Part shown: piece by piece, positions 8,739 to 16,932 of the stretch
Layout of the letters: each line of letters starts with the position of its first letter
Numbering within the stretch: position 1 is the first letter of the stretch
Program-made: the position numbers and the translations under genes
NCBI RefSeq assembly: GCF_032918005.1
Contig: NZ_CP136628.1
Span: forward strand, 7,301,501-7,365,500
Length of the DNA: 64,000 nt
Direction: 5' to 3'
DNA from: Bradyrhizobium sp. NDS-1
GTDB taxonomy: Bacteria; Pseudomonadota; Alphaproteobacteria; Rhizobiales; Xanthobacteraceae
Notes under the pieces: generated by a model
What the model saw: only the letters and a program-made list of their open reading frames with translations
Database searches by the model: none
Told to the model about the DNA's origin: nothing

Positions 8739-9410
8739 TCAGCAGCAGCGCGAGGCCGCGATGGCGTGGACCCGGCGATCGCCCAGGAGATGGGCGACAA
8801 AACAATTGGCCGGAAAGATCTTTGCAAATGCAGCATCGCGGATGCTGAGGCCGCCGGCGTAAGCGCCGAACGCCGGCATCACCGCGCGCATCCCGTCGGA
8901 AGCGAAGCAGCGGCGCTCCATCGAGCGGCCGCGCGCGGAGACGCGCGCCTTGGGATGGAGATGGCCCGCGATCTCGCCGTGGGCGCCGGTGGGCTCGTGA
9001 CGAAAGGTGATCGCGCCGACCGAGACCTCGCCCGCGACGGTGCCGCCGAGATCGCGGGGCAGCATCGGATCGTGATTGCCGGAGATCCAGATCCAGTCGC
9101 GGCCGGTCTGGAGCGCGGCGACGGCATCGCGGTCGTCCGGCGACAACCGCTCATGCGCCCTGCGGTCGTGAAAGCTGTCGCCGAGCGCGATGACGGTGCG
9201 CGGATCATGGCGGGAGATGGCAGCAGCGAGACGGCCGAGCGTCGCGACGGTATCGTAAGGCGGCAGCAGCACGCCGCGAGCGGCGAAGCTGGACCCTTTT
9301 TCCAGATGCAGATCGGAGACGACGAGCAGGCGCTGCTCTTCCCAGAACAAAGCGCCGGAGAGATCGGCGGCGAAAGTCACATCGCGGATGGTGACTGTGG
9401 ACACGCGCAT
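8739..9410 (-). CDS. pdeM: Ligase-associated DNA damage response endonuclease PdeM (metallophosphoesterase)
   Basis: 223 residues with the calcineurin-like phosphoesterase motifs in order: VVSDLHLEKGSSFA (metal ligands Asp and His), ALGDSFHD, ISGNHDPML and AGHLHPKA. This wording is specific to the PdeM family that accompanies an Lhr-like helicase, an ATP-dependent ligase and an MBL exonuclease in bacterial repair clusters. It follows the helicase gene by a few bases on the same strand, so the two are co-transcribed. ATG at 9410 with GGGGA upstream is chosen; an in-frame GTG at 9449 would add 13 residues. Confidence 0.9.
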   Translation of the reverse strand: MRVSTVTIRDVTFAADLSGALFWEEQRLLVVSDLHLEKGSSFAARGVLLPPYDTVATLGRLAAAISRHDPRTVIALGDSFHDRRAHERLSPDDRDAVAALQTGRDWIWISGNHDPMLPRDLGGTVAGEVSVGAITFRHEPTGAHGEIAGHLHPKARVSARGRSMERRCFASDGMRAVMPAFGAYAGGLSIRDAAFAKIFPANCFVAHLLGDRRVHAIAASRCC

Positions 9411-9452
9411 GTCGTCGACATCCCCCGAAACTTGCGCGCCTGCCGTCACGTC

Positions 9453-12137
9453 TTACCCGCTTCTATCCATCGCCTCTTTGACGAGCTCGTCGGCGGCTTC
9501 GGCCAAAAGCTCGTCAGCCGCTTCGCCATAAACTGACTCGCGGCCGATTTCCAGCATCACGGGCACGGCCAGCGGAGAGACGCGATCGAGTTCCCGGTGC
9601 GTGATGCGGCCGTGGATGCGGGCGAGCATGTCGCCGAGGCGGCGCAGGTCGAGCAAACCGGTGGCAGCGTCGGCGCGCGCGGCACGCAGGAGGACGTGAT
9701 CGGCCTGATGCTTGCGCAACACGTCATAGACGAGATCGGTCGAGAACAGCACCTGACGGCGGCTCTTCTCCTCGCCGGTGTGGCGGCGCGCGATCAGGCC
9801 GGAGATGATCGCGCAGTTGCGGAACGTGCGCTTCATCAGCGCGGATTCCGCGAGCCACGCCTCGAGATCGTCGCCGAGCATGTCGGGGTCGAACAGCGCA
9901 TTGAGGTCGACCCGGCCGTCGCGGATCATGAAGGAGAGATCTCCAAGCCCCCAGATCGCCACCGCATATTCATTGGCGACGAAGCCGAGCGGCCGCGCGC
10001 GGGCGCGCTCGAGGCGCCGCGTCAGCAGCATGCCGAGGGTTTGATGCGCGAGGCGTCCCTCGAAGGGGTAGCAGACCAGATAGTGCTTGTTGGCACGCGG
10101 AAAACTCTCGACCAGAAGCTCGCGCACGGCCGGCACCTGCGAGACGTCCTTTTGCAGCGACAGCCAGTCGCGCACCTGTTCCGGCAATGCGCCCCACGCG
10201 CGGCCGTCATCGAGCAGCCGGCGCACGCGTTCGGCGAGATAGGTCGAGAGCGGAAACTTGCCGCCCATATAGGACGGCACTTTCGGGTCCTTGTCATGCG
10301 CGCGCGAGACATAGACCTGGTCCTCGACCAGGGTCTCGTAGCGCACCACCTCGCCCGAGAACACGAAGGTATCGCCGGCGCTCAGGCCCTCGATGAAGGC
10401 TTCCTCGATCTCGCCGAGCAACCTGCCGCCGCGCGCGATCACGCCGGTCGAGCCGCCCGCTTCTCCCTGCCTCCCGCCGCGTGAGCGCACCAGCCGCACC
10501 TTCAGCATGTCGTCCTCGACGATGGTGCCGACATTCATGCGGTAGCTCTGCCGCACCTTGGGATTGGCGACGCGCCAGCGTCCCTCCTTGTCCTGCTTGA
10601 TGCGGGCGAAGCGCTCGTAGGTCTTCAGTGCGTAGCCCCCGGACGCCACGAAATCGACGACGTCGTCGAAATCCTGCCGCGACAGGTCGGCGTAGGGGGC
10701 TGCGGTGCGAATCTCGGCATAAAGTTCATCGGAGAGGAACGGCTCGCCGCAGGCACAGCCCAGCACATGCTGGGCCAGCACGTCGAGGCCACCGGTGCGC
10801 AACGGCGGCGTATCCTGCGCGTTCTCGGCGATCGCGTCGATGGCGACGCGGCACTCCAGCACTTCAAAACGGTTGGCCGGCACCAGCACCGCGCGCGAGG
10901 CCTCGTCGAGGCGGTGATTGGCGCGACCAATGCGCTGCATCAGGCGCGAGGAGCCCTTTGGCGCGCCGATATTGACGACGAGATCGACATCGCCCCAGTC
11001 GACGCCGAGGTCGAGCGAGGATGTGCAGACCACGCCGCGCAAGCGTCCCGCCGACATCGCGTCCTCGACCTTGCGGCGCTGGGCGACGTCGAGGGAGCCG
11101 TGATGCAGCGCGATGGCGAGGCCGTCGTCGTTCATGCTCCAGAGATTCTGGAACAGCATCTCGGCCTGGCTGCGGGTATTGACGAAGACCAGCGTGGTCT
11201 TGTTGGCCTTGATCAGCTCGTAGATTTCAGGGAGCGCATGGCGCGCGCTATGGCCGGCCCAGGGCAGGCGCTCGCGCGTGTCGAGCATCTCGACCTCGGG
11301 CGGGGCCGCACCGCCGGCGACGACGATGTCGGCGGCGGCTTGCTTGCCGCCCGGCTGGGGCACCAGGAAACGCGCGAGCTGATCCGGCTCGGCCACGGTT
11401 GCCGACAGGCCGATCGCGCGCATCTGCGGCGCGAGCCGCCACAACCGCGCAAGGCCCAGCGAAAGCAAATCGCCGCGCTTGGACGTCACCAGTGCATGCA
11501 GCTCGTCGAGCACGATGCGCTTCAGGGAGGAGAACAGGAACGGCGCGTCGTCGGAGGAGAGCAGCAGCGCGAGCTGCTCGGGCGTCGTCAGCAACACGTC
11601 CGGCGGATAGCGCCGCTGCCGCTGCCGCCGCGACACCGGCGTGTCGCCGGTGCGGGTCTCGACCTTGATCGGCAGGCTCATCTCGGCGACCGGCCGCTCC
11701 AGATTGCGCGCGATATCGACGGCGAGCGCTTTCAGCGGCGAGATGTAGAGCGTGTGCAGGCCACCCGTCCGTTGCACGCTGCGGCCGGTGGAGACGAGGC
11801 TTCTCTTCTCACCCGCCTCCCGCTCGATCGGCTGCATCGACAGTTCCACCAGCGTGGGCAGAAATCCCGCCAGCGTCTTGCCGGCGCCGGTCGGTGCGAT
11901 CAGCAGCGCGCTGGCGTCCTCGCGCGCCTTCTCCAGCAGCGCCAATTGATGCGCACGCGGCGACCAGCCGCGGCCCGCGAACCATTGCTGGAAGCGGCGA
12001 GGCAGCAGCGCGGCCGGCTCGGCCGATGTTTGGAGAGTACGGGGCGGCACGGCATGACAGGTAAGCCGTGGGGATGGCTTCGTCGAGGGGTTCGACCATC
12101 CGTCCGTGGCAGACCAATCGCGTGTGAGCCTGTACAT
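9453..12137 (-). CDS. Ligase-associated DNA damage response DEXH-box helicase (Lhr-like)
   Basis: 894 residues from ATG at 12137. Superfamily 2 helicase motifs in order: Walker A IAPTGAGKTLAGFLP (about 82-96), DEXH box VLDELHALV (about 207), SATVAEP, and motif VI QRIGRANHRLDEASRA (about 398). The C-terminal half is the Lhr-type winged-helix and beta-barrel region. The family unwinds DNA-DNA and RNA-DNA hybrids with 3'-5' polarity and co-occurs with PdeM, LigB-type ligase and an MBL exonuclease. The open frame continues upstream to 12284, but those 49 residues translate a palindromic repeat (ARLVPGINVL...VDGRDKPGHDD) and are not part of the protein. Confidence 0.93.
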   Translation of the reverse strand: MYRLTRDWSATDGWSNPSTKPSPRLTCHAVPPRTLQTSAEPAALLPRRFQQWFAGRGWSPRAHQLALLEKAREDASALLIAPTGAGKTLAGFLPTLVELSMQPIEREAGEKRSLVSTGRSVQRTGGLHTLYISPLKALAVDIARNLERPVAEMSLPIKVETRTGDTPVSRRQRQRRYPPDVLLTTPEQLALLLSSDDAPFLFSSLKRIVLDELHALVTSKRGDLLSLGLARLWRLAPQMRAIGLSATVAEPDQLARFLVPQPGGKQAAADIVVAGGAAPPEVEMLDTRERLPWAGHSARHALPEIYELIKANKTTLVFVNTRSQAEMLFQNLWSMNDDGLAIALHHGSLDVAQRRKVEDAMSAGRLRGVVCTSSLDLGVDWGDVDLVVNIGAPKGSSRLMQRIGRANHRLDEASRAVLVPANRFEVLECRVAIDAIAENAQDTPPLRTGGLDVLAQHVLGCACGEPFLSDELYAEIRTAAPYADLSRQDFDDVVDFVASGGYALKTYERFARIKQDKEGRWRVANPKVRQSYRMNVGTIVEDDMLKVRLVRSRGGRQGEAGGSTGVIARGGRLLGEIEEAFIEGLSAGDTFVFSGEVVRYETLVEDQVYVSRAHDKDPKVPSYMGGKFPLSTYLAERVRRLLDDGRAWGALPEQVRDWLSLQKDVSQVPAVRELLVESFPRANKHYLVCYPFEGRLAHQTLGMLLTRRLERARARPLGFVANEYAVAIWGLGDLSFMIRDGRVDLNALFDPDMLGDDLEAWLAESALMKRTFRNCAIISGLIARRHTGEEKSRRQVLFSTDLVYDVLRKHQADHVLLRAARADAATGLLDLRRLGDMLARIHGRITHRELDRVSPLAVPVMLEIGRESVYGEAADELLAEAADELVKEAMDRSG

Positions 12138-12160
12138 TGGGGCGACGATAGTCTCCGCAT

Positions 12161-12245
12161 CGTCATGGCCGGGCTTGTCCCGGCCATCCACGCCTTCCGA
12201 CGGCTCACGGAGAACGTTGATGCCCGGGACAAGCCGGGCATGACG
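12161..12245. repeat. Palindromic intergenic repeat, family A copy 2
   Basis: Two hairpins: ATGGCCGGG-CTTGT-CCCGGCCAT (12165-12187) and ATGCCCGGGA-CA-AGCCGGGCAT (12220-12241), flanked by CGTC and GACG. Same design as 1582-1678 and 31492-31573. It lies just upstream of the helicase start, inside the misleading 5' extension of that open frame. Confidence 0.8.
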
Positions 12246-12308
12246 ACCTCTTGTGAAGGTCCAAACGCAGTTCCCCTCCCGCACGTGCGGCGAGGACGGC
12301 GAGCGGCC

Positions 12309-12674
12309 TCACGCCCCGGCCGGCACCTGATCGAGAAATCCGGTCACGCTTCTGATGCGGCCGTCCTTTAGCACGGCAAAATCGGTGCCCTTGATAGGGC
12401 TATCGGTGCCGTCGGGACCAAGGCCCCAGGAAAAACGGACGTGCTCGCCATAGCCGTTGGGCTCACCGATCAGGCTGAACTTGAAATCCGGAAAGCGCTG
12501 CTGCACGCCTGCGATCAGCGCCTCGATGCCGTCGCGGCCATCGCCCTTCATCAGGGGATCGACATAGCTCGCATCCGCGGTCCAGTTTTCGCTGAGCAGC
12601 TCGCGGCGCCGGCCGGCCGTGCGCTCGTTCCAGAGCTCAATGTAGCGGCGGGCGATGGTGACGGGGTCGGTCAT
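12309..12674 (-). CDS. NTF2-like/SnoaL-fold small protein
   Basis: 121 residues with an NTF2-like cone fold: the N-terminal helix TIARRYIELWNER, then WTADASYVDPLMKGDGRDGIEALI, a FPDFKFSLIGEP strand pair and the C-terminal KDGRIRSVTGFLDQVP. The fold is used by polyketide cyclases, limonene-epoxide-hydrolase-like enzymes and many unknowns, so no reaction can be given. ATG at 12674 has GGAG upstream. It runs divergent to nothing nearby; the hairpin at 12728 separates it from the ridA-type gene upstream on the same strand. Confidence 0.75.
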   Translation of the reverse strand: MTDPVTIARRYIELWNERTAGRRRELLSENWTADASYVDPLMKGDGRDGIEALIAGVQQRFPDFKFSLIGEPNGYGEHVRFSWGLGPDGTDSPIKGTDFAVLKDGRIRSVTGFLDQVPAGA

Positions 12675-12727
12675 GGTACTCTCCTTCGATGGCGCCGTGT
12701 TGTCCGGCTGACCTGACTATCGAAGGT

Positions 12728-12772
12728 TCACGCGCGTTGATCGATTACCTGGGAGGTCATCAACGCGCGTGA
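12728..12772 (-). terminator. 14-bp perfect hairpin between the ridA-type gene and the NTF2-like gene
   Basis: TCACGCGCGTTGAT (12728-12741) and ATCAACGCGCGTGA (12759-12772) are perfectly complementary with a 17-base loop. It follows the 3' end of the RidA-type gene on the minus strand. There is no T run on that strand, so it may end the transcript with Rho or protect the 3' end. A dyad operator is an alternative, given its position upstream of the NTF2-like gene. Confidence 0.5.
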
Positions 12773-12785
12773 AGTTTTCGCGAAA

Positions 12786-13136
12786 TCACTTCGCCGCAAT
12801 GACCATGATCTCGACGGTGTATTGCGGCGCCGCCAGCTTGGCTTCGACGGTGGCGCGCGCCGGGGTGTTGCCCGGCGAGACCCAGGCGTCCCACACCGCA
12901 TTCATCTCGCCGAACGTCTTCATGTCGGTGATGTAGATCGTGGCCGAAAGCAGCTTCGACTTGTCGGTGCCGGCCTTGGCGAGATGGCCGTCGATGGTCG
13001 CCAGGATGTCCTGGGTCTGCTTCGTCACGCTTTCGCCGGCGGCTTTGTTCGCGACGACGCCGGCGAGATAAACGGTGTTGCCGTGCACGACGACCTGGCT
13101 CATGCGCGGGCCGGTTTCGAAACGTTCAATGCTCAT
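12786..13136 (-). CDS. RidA family (YjgF/YER057c/UK114) protein
   Basis: 116 residues, the usual length for one Rid domain. It starts MSIERFETGPRMSQVVVHGN and shows VYLAGVVANKAAGESVTKQTQDILATID, YITDMKTFGEMNAVW and PARATVEAKLAAPQYTVEIMVIA. The Arg of the PARATVEA block is the residue that in RidA proper binds the substrate carboxylate. RidA deaminates reactive enamine/imine intermediates from PLP enzymes; several Rid subfamilies lack proof of this, so the activity is inferred. ATG at 13136 has GGAGATCC upstream; longer in-frame starts add unrelated residues. Confidence 0.88.
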   Translation of the reverse strand: MSIERFETGPRMSQVVVHGNTVYLAGVVANKAAGESVTKQTQDILATIDGHLAKAGTDKSKLLSATIYITDMKTFGEMNAVWDAWVSPGNTPARATVEAKLAAPQYTVEIMVIAAK

Positions 13137-13219
13137 TGGGGATCTCCTCACTGGAATGGCGGCCCTGTCTAGCCCAGCGACCCGCGCTCTGCCACCCCCG
13201 GGGTGCATGCGCTGCCCGC

Positions 13220-14140
13220 TCAACGAGACTGGCTGAAGAACGACCAGATCGTCTCGGCGCCGTCGATGTCGCCGTTCTGCGGGCCGAGCAACTTGGTTGC
13301 GACCCTTGGGAAGCGGGCATCCGGGGCGAAGCCGGGCATGCGGTGGCCGCCCTGGTTGATGCGATAGAGCATGACGTCGTGCCCGGGCGGGCAGCGCGAG
13401 GTGATCCGCGTGACCGTGGATTGATCCGCAACGTTCCTGTCGGGTAGATCGGACACGCTGGCGTCACCCGTCTCGCAGCCATTGAGCTTGCGCCAGAACG
13501 CCAGTGTCTCGTCGGTCGACCAGAATCCGTCCGCGGCATAATAGCTCGATCCGCGTCCGCCCTCATAAGGCACCAGCGGATCGGCCGTGCCGTTCATGAG
13601 CAGCATCGGCAGCGGCCGGGACGGATGACAGGTGACCGCGGCCTCGTCGGTGAGATTCATGATCACGCTCGCGCCCGCGGCAAACAGATCGGCGCGGGCG
13701 CAAACCAGCGTCATCGCCATGGCGCCGCCATTGGAGAGGCCGGCGACATAGACGCGCTCTGCATCGGCCGTGCCGTCGGCCACCAGCTTTTCGACGAGCT
13801 TGGCGATGAAGGCGACGTCATCGGTCCCCACCGGTGGGCCGCGCAGGGCAGGTCCCGCCTTGGTCCGCGCATCGGCCCAGGCGTGGTTGAGCCCGTCGGG
13901 AAACACCACGGCAAAACCTTCGCGTTTGGCGACCTGCGGCCACCCCGTCCGCGCGATCATGTCGGCGCCGCGCTGGGTCTTGCCGTGCAGCACGACCACC
14001 AGCGCGGCAGGCTTTTTGGCCGGCAGTTGCGTGGTGTAGGAACGCTTCACGCCGCCAACGTCGATGGTCTCGGCGGATGCGGCCGAAGCGGCGGCCAATA
14101 CCGCGACCAGCGCGCCGATGCACAGCATCCACCACCGCAT
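13220..14140 (-). CDS. Secreted PHB-depolymerase-like/feruloyl-esterase-like alpha/beta hydrolase
   Basis: 306 residues. The signal peptide is MRWWMLCIGALVAVLAAASA followed by ASA-E. The esterase core has ALVVVLHGKTQRGADMI (oxyanion strand), the lipase box GLSNGGAMAM with nucleophile Ser, PMLLMNGTADPLVPYEGG with the acid residue, and INQGGHRMPG with the catalytic His. Members of this group (LpqC/poly(3-hydroxybutyrate) depolymerase family) hydrolyse polyesters or feruloyl esters outside the cytoplasm. ATG at 14140 begins the signal peptide; a longer frame to 14317 is out of character. Stop of the upstream dehydrogenase gene is 4 bases away, so both are probably one transcript. Confidence 0.85.
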   Translation of the reverse strand: MRWWMLCIGALVAVLAAASAASAETIDVGGVKRSYTTQLPAKKPAALVVVLHGKTQRGADMIARTGWPQVAKREGFAVVFPDGLNHAWADARTKAGPALRGPPVGTDDVAFIAKLVEKLVADGTADAERVYVAGLSNGGAMAMTLVCARADLFAAGASVIMNLTDEAAVTCHPSRPLPMLLMNGTADPLVPYEGGRGSSYYAADGFWSTDETLAFWRKLNGCETGDASVSDLPDRNVADQSTVTRITSRCPPGHDVMLYRINQGGHRMPGFAPDARFPRVATKLLGPQNGDIDGAETIWSFFSQSR

Positions 14141-14144
14141 GGAT

Positions 14145-15803
14145 CTAGCCCACCGCTTTGGCCGCGGCACGTCCCGCATTGCGGCCCGAGAACAGGCAGC
14201 CGCCGAGGAAAGTACCCTCCAGCGAGCGATAGCCGTGTACGCCGCCGCCGCCAAAGCCGGCGGCTTCGCCGACCGCATAGAGGCCGGGAATGACGCGTCC
14301 CTCCGCGCCGAACACACGGGAATCGAGATCGGTCTCGAAGCCGCCCAGCGTCTTGCGGGTGAGGATGTTGAGCTTCACCGCGATCAGCGGCCCATGCGCG
14401 GGGTCGAGGATGCGGTGCGGGGAGGCGGTTCGGATCAACTTGTCGCCGATATAGCGGCGCGCATTGTGGATGTTCATCACCTGCGCGTCCTTGACGTAGG
14501 GATTGGCGATCTCGCGGTCGCGCGCCTCGATCTGCATCCTGATGTGCTCGAGCTTGAGAAGGTCGCTGCCGGCAAGCTTGTTCATCTCCGCAACAAGGTC
14601 GTCGATCTTGTCGCGTACGATGAAGTCGACACCATGGCTTTTGAACGCTTCCACCGGCGCCGGCGCGCCCTTGTTGGTGGCGCGGCGCAAGGTCATGCGC
14701 CAGCTCTTGCCGGTCAGATCGGGGTTCTGTTCCGAGCCCGACAGCGCAAACTCCTTCTTGATGATGCTCTGGGTCAGGATGAACCAGGAATAATCATAGC
14801 CCGTCGACATGATGTATTTGAGCTGGCCGAGCGTGTCTGAGCCGGGGAAGAGCGGCGCCGGCAGCCGCGTCCCTGTTGCGTCGAACCACATCGAGGAGGG
14901 TCCGGGCAGGATGCGGATGCCGTGGCGCGGCCAGATCGGCGACCAATTCCGGATGCCCTCGACATAATGCCACATGCGGTCGCGATTGATCAGGCGCGCG
15001 CCTGATTTCTCCGTGATGCCGATCATGCGGCCATCGACATGTTCGGGCACGCCGGAGATCATGAATTTCGGGGGATCGCCAAGCCGCTTCGGCCAGTGCT
15101 GCCGGACCAGCTCGTGATTGCCGCCGATGCCGCCGGAGGCCACGATCACGGCCTGCGCCTTCAGCGCGAACTCACCGACCACGTTGCGCGAGGAGCTCTT
15201 TCCGCGCTCGATATTGTCAGGCGCGAGGATGGCGCCGCTGACGCCATCCACCATGCCGTTGGTGATCGAGAGCGCGTCGACGCGGTGGCGGAACCGGAAG
15301 TTCAGCCGGCCGCTGCTGGCGGCCTCGCGCGCGCGGCGCTCGAACGGCTCGACGATGCCCGGGCCGGTGCCCCAGGTGACGTGAAAGCGCGGCACGGAAT
15401 TGCCGTGGCCCATCGCGTCGTAGCCGCCGCGCTCGGCCCAGCCGACCACCGGAAAGATGCGATGGCCCATGGCCCGCAGCCAGGCGCGCTTCTCGCCGGC
15501 CGCGAACGCCACATAGGCCTCGGCCCATTGCCGCGGCCAGAAATCCTCGTCCCGGTCGAAGCCCGCCGCACCGACCCAGTCCTGCATGGCCAGGTCGAAG
15601 GAATCCTTGATGCCGAGCCGGCGCTGCTCCGGGGAATCGACCAGGAACAATCCGCCGAACGACCAGAATGCCTGGCCGCCGAGCGACTGCTCGCCCTCCT
15701 GGTCGACCAGGATCACGCGCTTGCCCGCCTCGGCGATCTCGGTTGCGGCAACCAGCCCCGATAGTCCCGCGCCGACAACGACCACGTCCGTCTCTTCAGC
15801 CAT
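14145..15803 (-). CDS. FAD-binding dehydrogenase (flavocytochrome c/ketosteroid dehydrogenase type)
   Basis: 552 residues. The N-terminal dinucleotide fold reads VVVVGAGLSGLVAATEIAEAGKR (split GxGxxG) and ends with the acidic VDQE; GGQAFWSFGGLF is the FAD-binding serine/glycine block of the FAD_binding_2 family. VIVASGGIGGNHELV and GLYAVGEAAGFGGGGVHGYR near the C terminus complete the FAD site. The family includes 3-ketosteroid delta-1-dehydrogenases and fumarate-reductase-like enzymes; the substrate is unknown. ATG at 15803 follows GGGGGA at a good distance, so it is preferred to the ATG at 15818. It precedes the esterase gene by 4 bases. Confidence 0.88.
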   Translation of the reverse strand: MAEETDVVVVGAGLSGLVAATEIAEAGKRVILVDQEGEQSLGGQAFWSFGGLFLVDSPEQRRLGIKDSFDLAMQDWVGAAGFDRDEDFWPRQWAEAYVAFAAGEKRAWLRAMGHRIFPVVGWAERGGYDAMGHGNSVPRFHVTWGTGPGIVEPFERRAREAASSGRLNFRFRHRVDALSITNGMVDGVSGAILAPDNIERGKSSSRNVVGEFALKAQAVIVASGGIGGNHELVRQHWPKRLGDPPKFMISGVPEHVDGRMIGITEKSGARLINRDRMWHYVEGIRNWSPIWPRHGIRILPGPSSMWFDATGTRLPAPLFPGSDTLGQLKYIMSTGYDYSWFILTQSIIKKEFALSGSEQNPDLTGKSWRMTLRRATNKGAPAPVEAFKSHGVDFIVRDKIDDLVAEMNKLAGSDLLKLEHIRMQIEARDREIANPYVKDAQVMNIHNARRYIGDKLIRTASPHRILDPAHGPLIAVKLNILTRKTLGGFETDLDSRVFGAEGRVIPGLYAVGEAAGFGGGGVHGYRSLEGTFLGGCLFSGRNAGRAAAKAVG

Positions 15804-16065
15804 GTTTTCCCCCACCATGAATTCCCCTGTATTTGCCCGGATTGAAGCCAGCGGTTGTAACTGAGATCAAGTATGGGGCGCGCAAGACATCATTAACTTG
15901 TTCCGCTTTGGGATGGAGACTCTCCGAGTGCAGCGCGGACGCAACACTGGATTTGAATTTGTTTCGAGCGAGCCGGCCTGCCTAGACAAAACCTCGGTTA
16001 AGACGGACGCTAGCCGTGCATCACCACCTGACACGCAGATTCGAATTCGACCGGGGCGGGGGCCA

Positions 16066-16587
16066 ATGAAGTTTCTGACGGGGTTGCTTGCGGCGGTTCT
16101 GTTGATCGCTGGCATGGGGGTTTCTCACGCGGTGGTTCGGATCGCGGATGACCGCGGCGGCCGGATCGGAACCTACGTCGACAAATACCAGGATCTGCGT
16201 CAGTCGGGCGAAACCGTCATCATCGACGGCCTCTGCGCCTCCGCCTGCACCATCGTCCTCGGCGCTATCCCGCACGACCGGATTTGCGTGACCTCGAGCG
16301 CGACGCTTGGCTTCCACGCGGCCTGGGATTTCGGCAACAATGGCCGCGCGGTCACCAATATTGAAGCAACCCAGATGCTCTATGCGATGTACCCGTCGCA
16401 GGTGAGGCGCTGGATCAGCCAGCGCGGCGGCCTCACCCCGAACATGCTCTTCCTGAAGGGCAGGCAGCTCCAGGCCATGTACAAGCCCTGCTACCTCGAC
16501 GCGCAGGCCTCGGCAATCAAGCCGTCGCGCCGGTCTCTCCCGCAGGCGGACCGGATCGAGTCCGCCCGGGGCCAGCTCCTGCGCTGA
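16066..16587 (+). CDS. Exported protein with a ClpP/crotonase-like serine motif
   Basis: 173 residues. Signal peptide MKFLTGLLAAVLLIAGMGVS-HA. The mature part reads GRIGTYVDKYQDLRQSGETVIIDGLCASACTIVLGA: a Gly-rich strand, then Ser within CASACT, the pattern of periplasmic ClpP/SppA-like proteins, and RICVTSSATLGFHAAW with a histidine where such proteins have one. It could be a small periplasmic protease or a fold relative without activity. ATG at 16066 follows GGGCGGGGG; longer frames start at 15898 in AT-rich intergenic DNA. The gene stands alone, and the C-terminal tail is basic and probably disordered. Confidence 0.7.
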   Translation: MKFLTGLLAAVLLIAGMGVSHAVVRIADDRGGRIGTYVDKYQDLRQSGETVIIDGLCASACTIVLGAIPHDRICVTSSATLGFHAAWDFGNNGRAVTNIEATQMLYAMYPSQVRRWISQRGGLTPNMLFLKGRQLQAMYKPCYLDAQASAIKPSRRSLPQADRIESARGQLLR

Positions 16588-16713
16588 CGTTCTCGACCTG
16601 ACTGGATCGTTCTGAGCCGCCAGCGGCGCCCTGCCCGCCGGCGGCGACTTGTCCGCAGGCGGACTGACGCTTATCTGAAGGTTGGGAACCCGGGCTTTTG
16701 CCCCGTCATTGCC

Positions 16714-16908
16714 ATGGCTCAACCACTGCACCCGGCACATCGCCTACAGGACAATTCGCCCAATGCCGGCCGGACGTCATCCGTGCTGCTGTGGGCGGGC
16801 GCGGCGACCGGTGGACTGCTGGTGCTCGGCGCGCTGGCGCTGTGGTTCCACTACGGCACGCAGATGTTCTTCGAAATGATCAGGACCGGTTTCGCCGCCT
16901 GCTTCTGA
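16714..16908 (+). CDS. Small single-pass membrane protein upstream of SCO
   Basis: 64 residues: a polar N terminus, a membrane helix VLLWAGAATGGLLVLGALAL and a short aromatic end YGTQMFFEMIRTGFAACF. I do not recognise a named family. It lies 24 bases before the SCO gene on the same strand, so the two are likely co-transcribed, and a role beside copper delivery to cytochrome oxidase is a reasonable guess. The ribosome-binding site is weak, and the evidence for the gene is mainly position and the coherent membrane helix. Confidence 0.6.
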   Translation: MAQPLHPAHRLQDNSPNAGRTSSVLLWAGAATGGLLVLGALALWFHYGTQMFFEMIRTGFAACF

Positions 16909-16932
16909 TCCGCGACAGGAAGTTTTCCGCTC

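Noticed and set aside
12138..12284. N-terminal extension of the helicase
   Set aside because: The 49 added residues are a translation of the palindromic repeat at 12161-12245, not conserved protein.
10767..12371. A 534-codon plus-strand frame opposite the helicase gene
   Set aside because: It lies antisense to the helicase motifs and runs through a palindromic repeat. The composition is typical of shadow frames.
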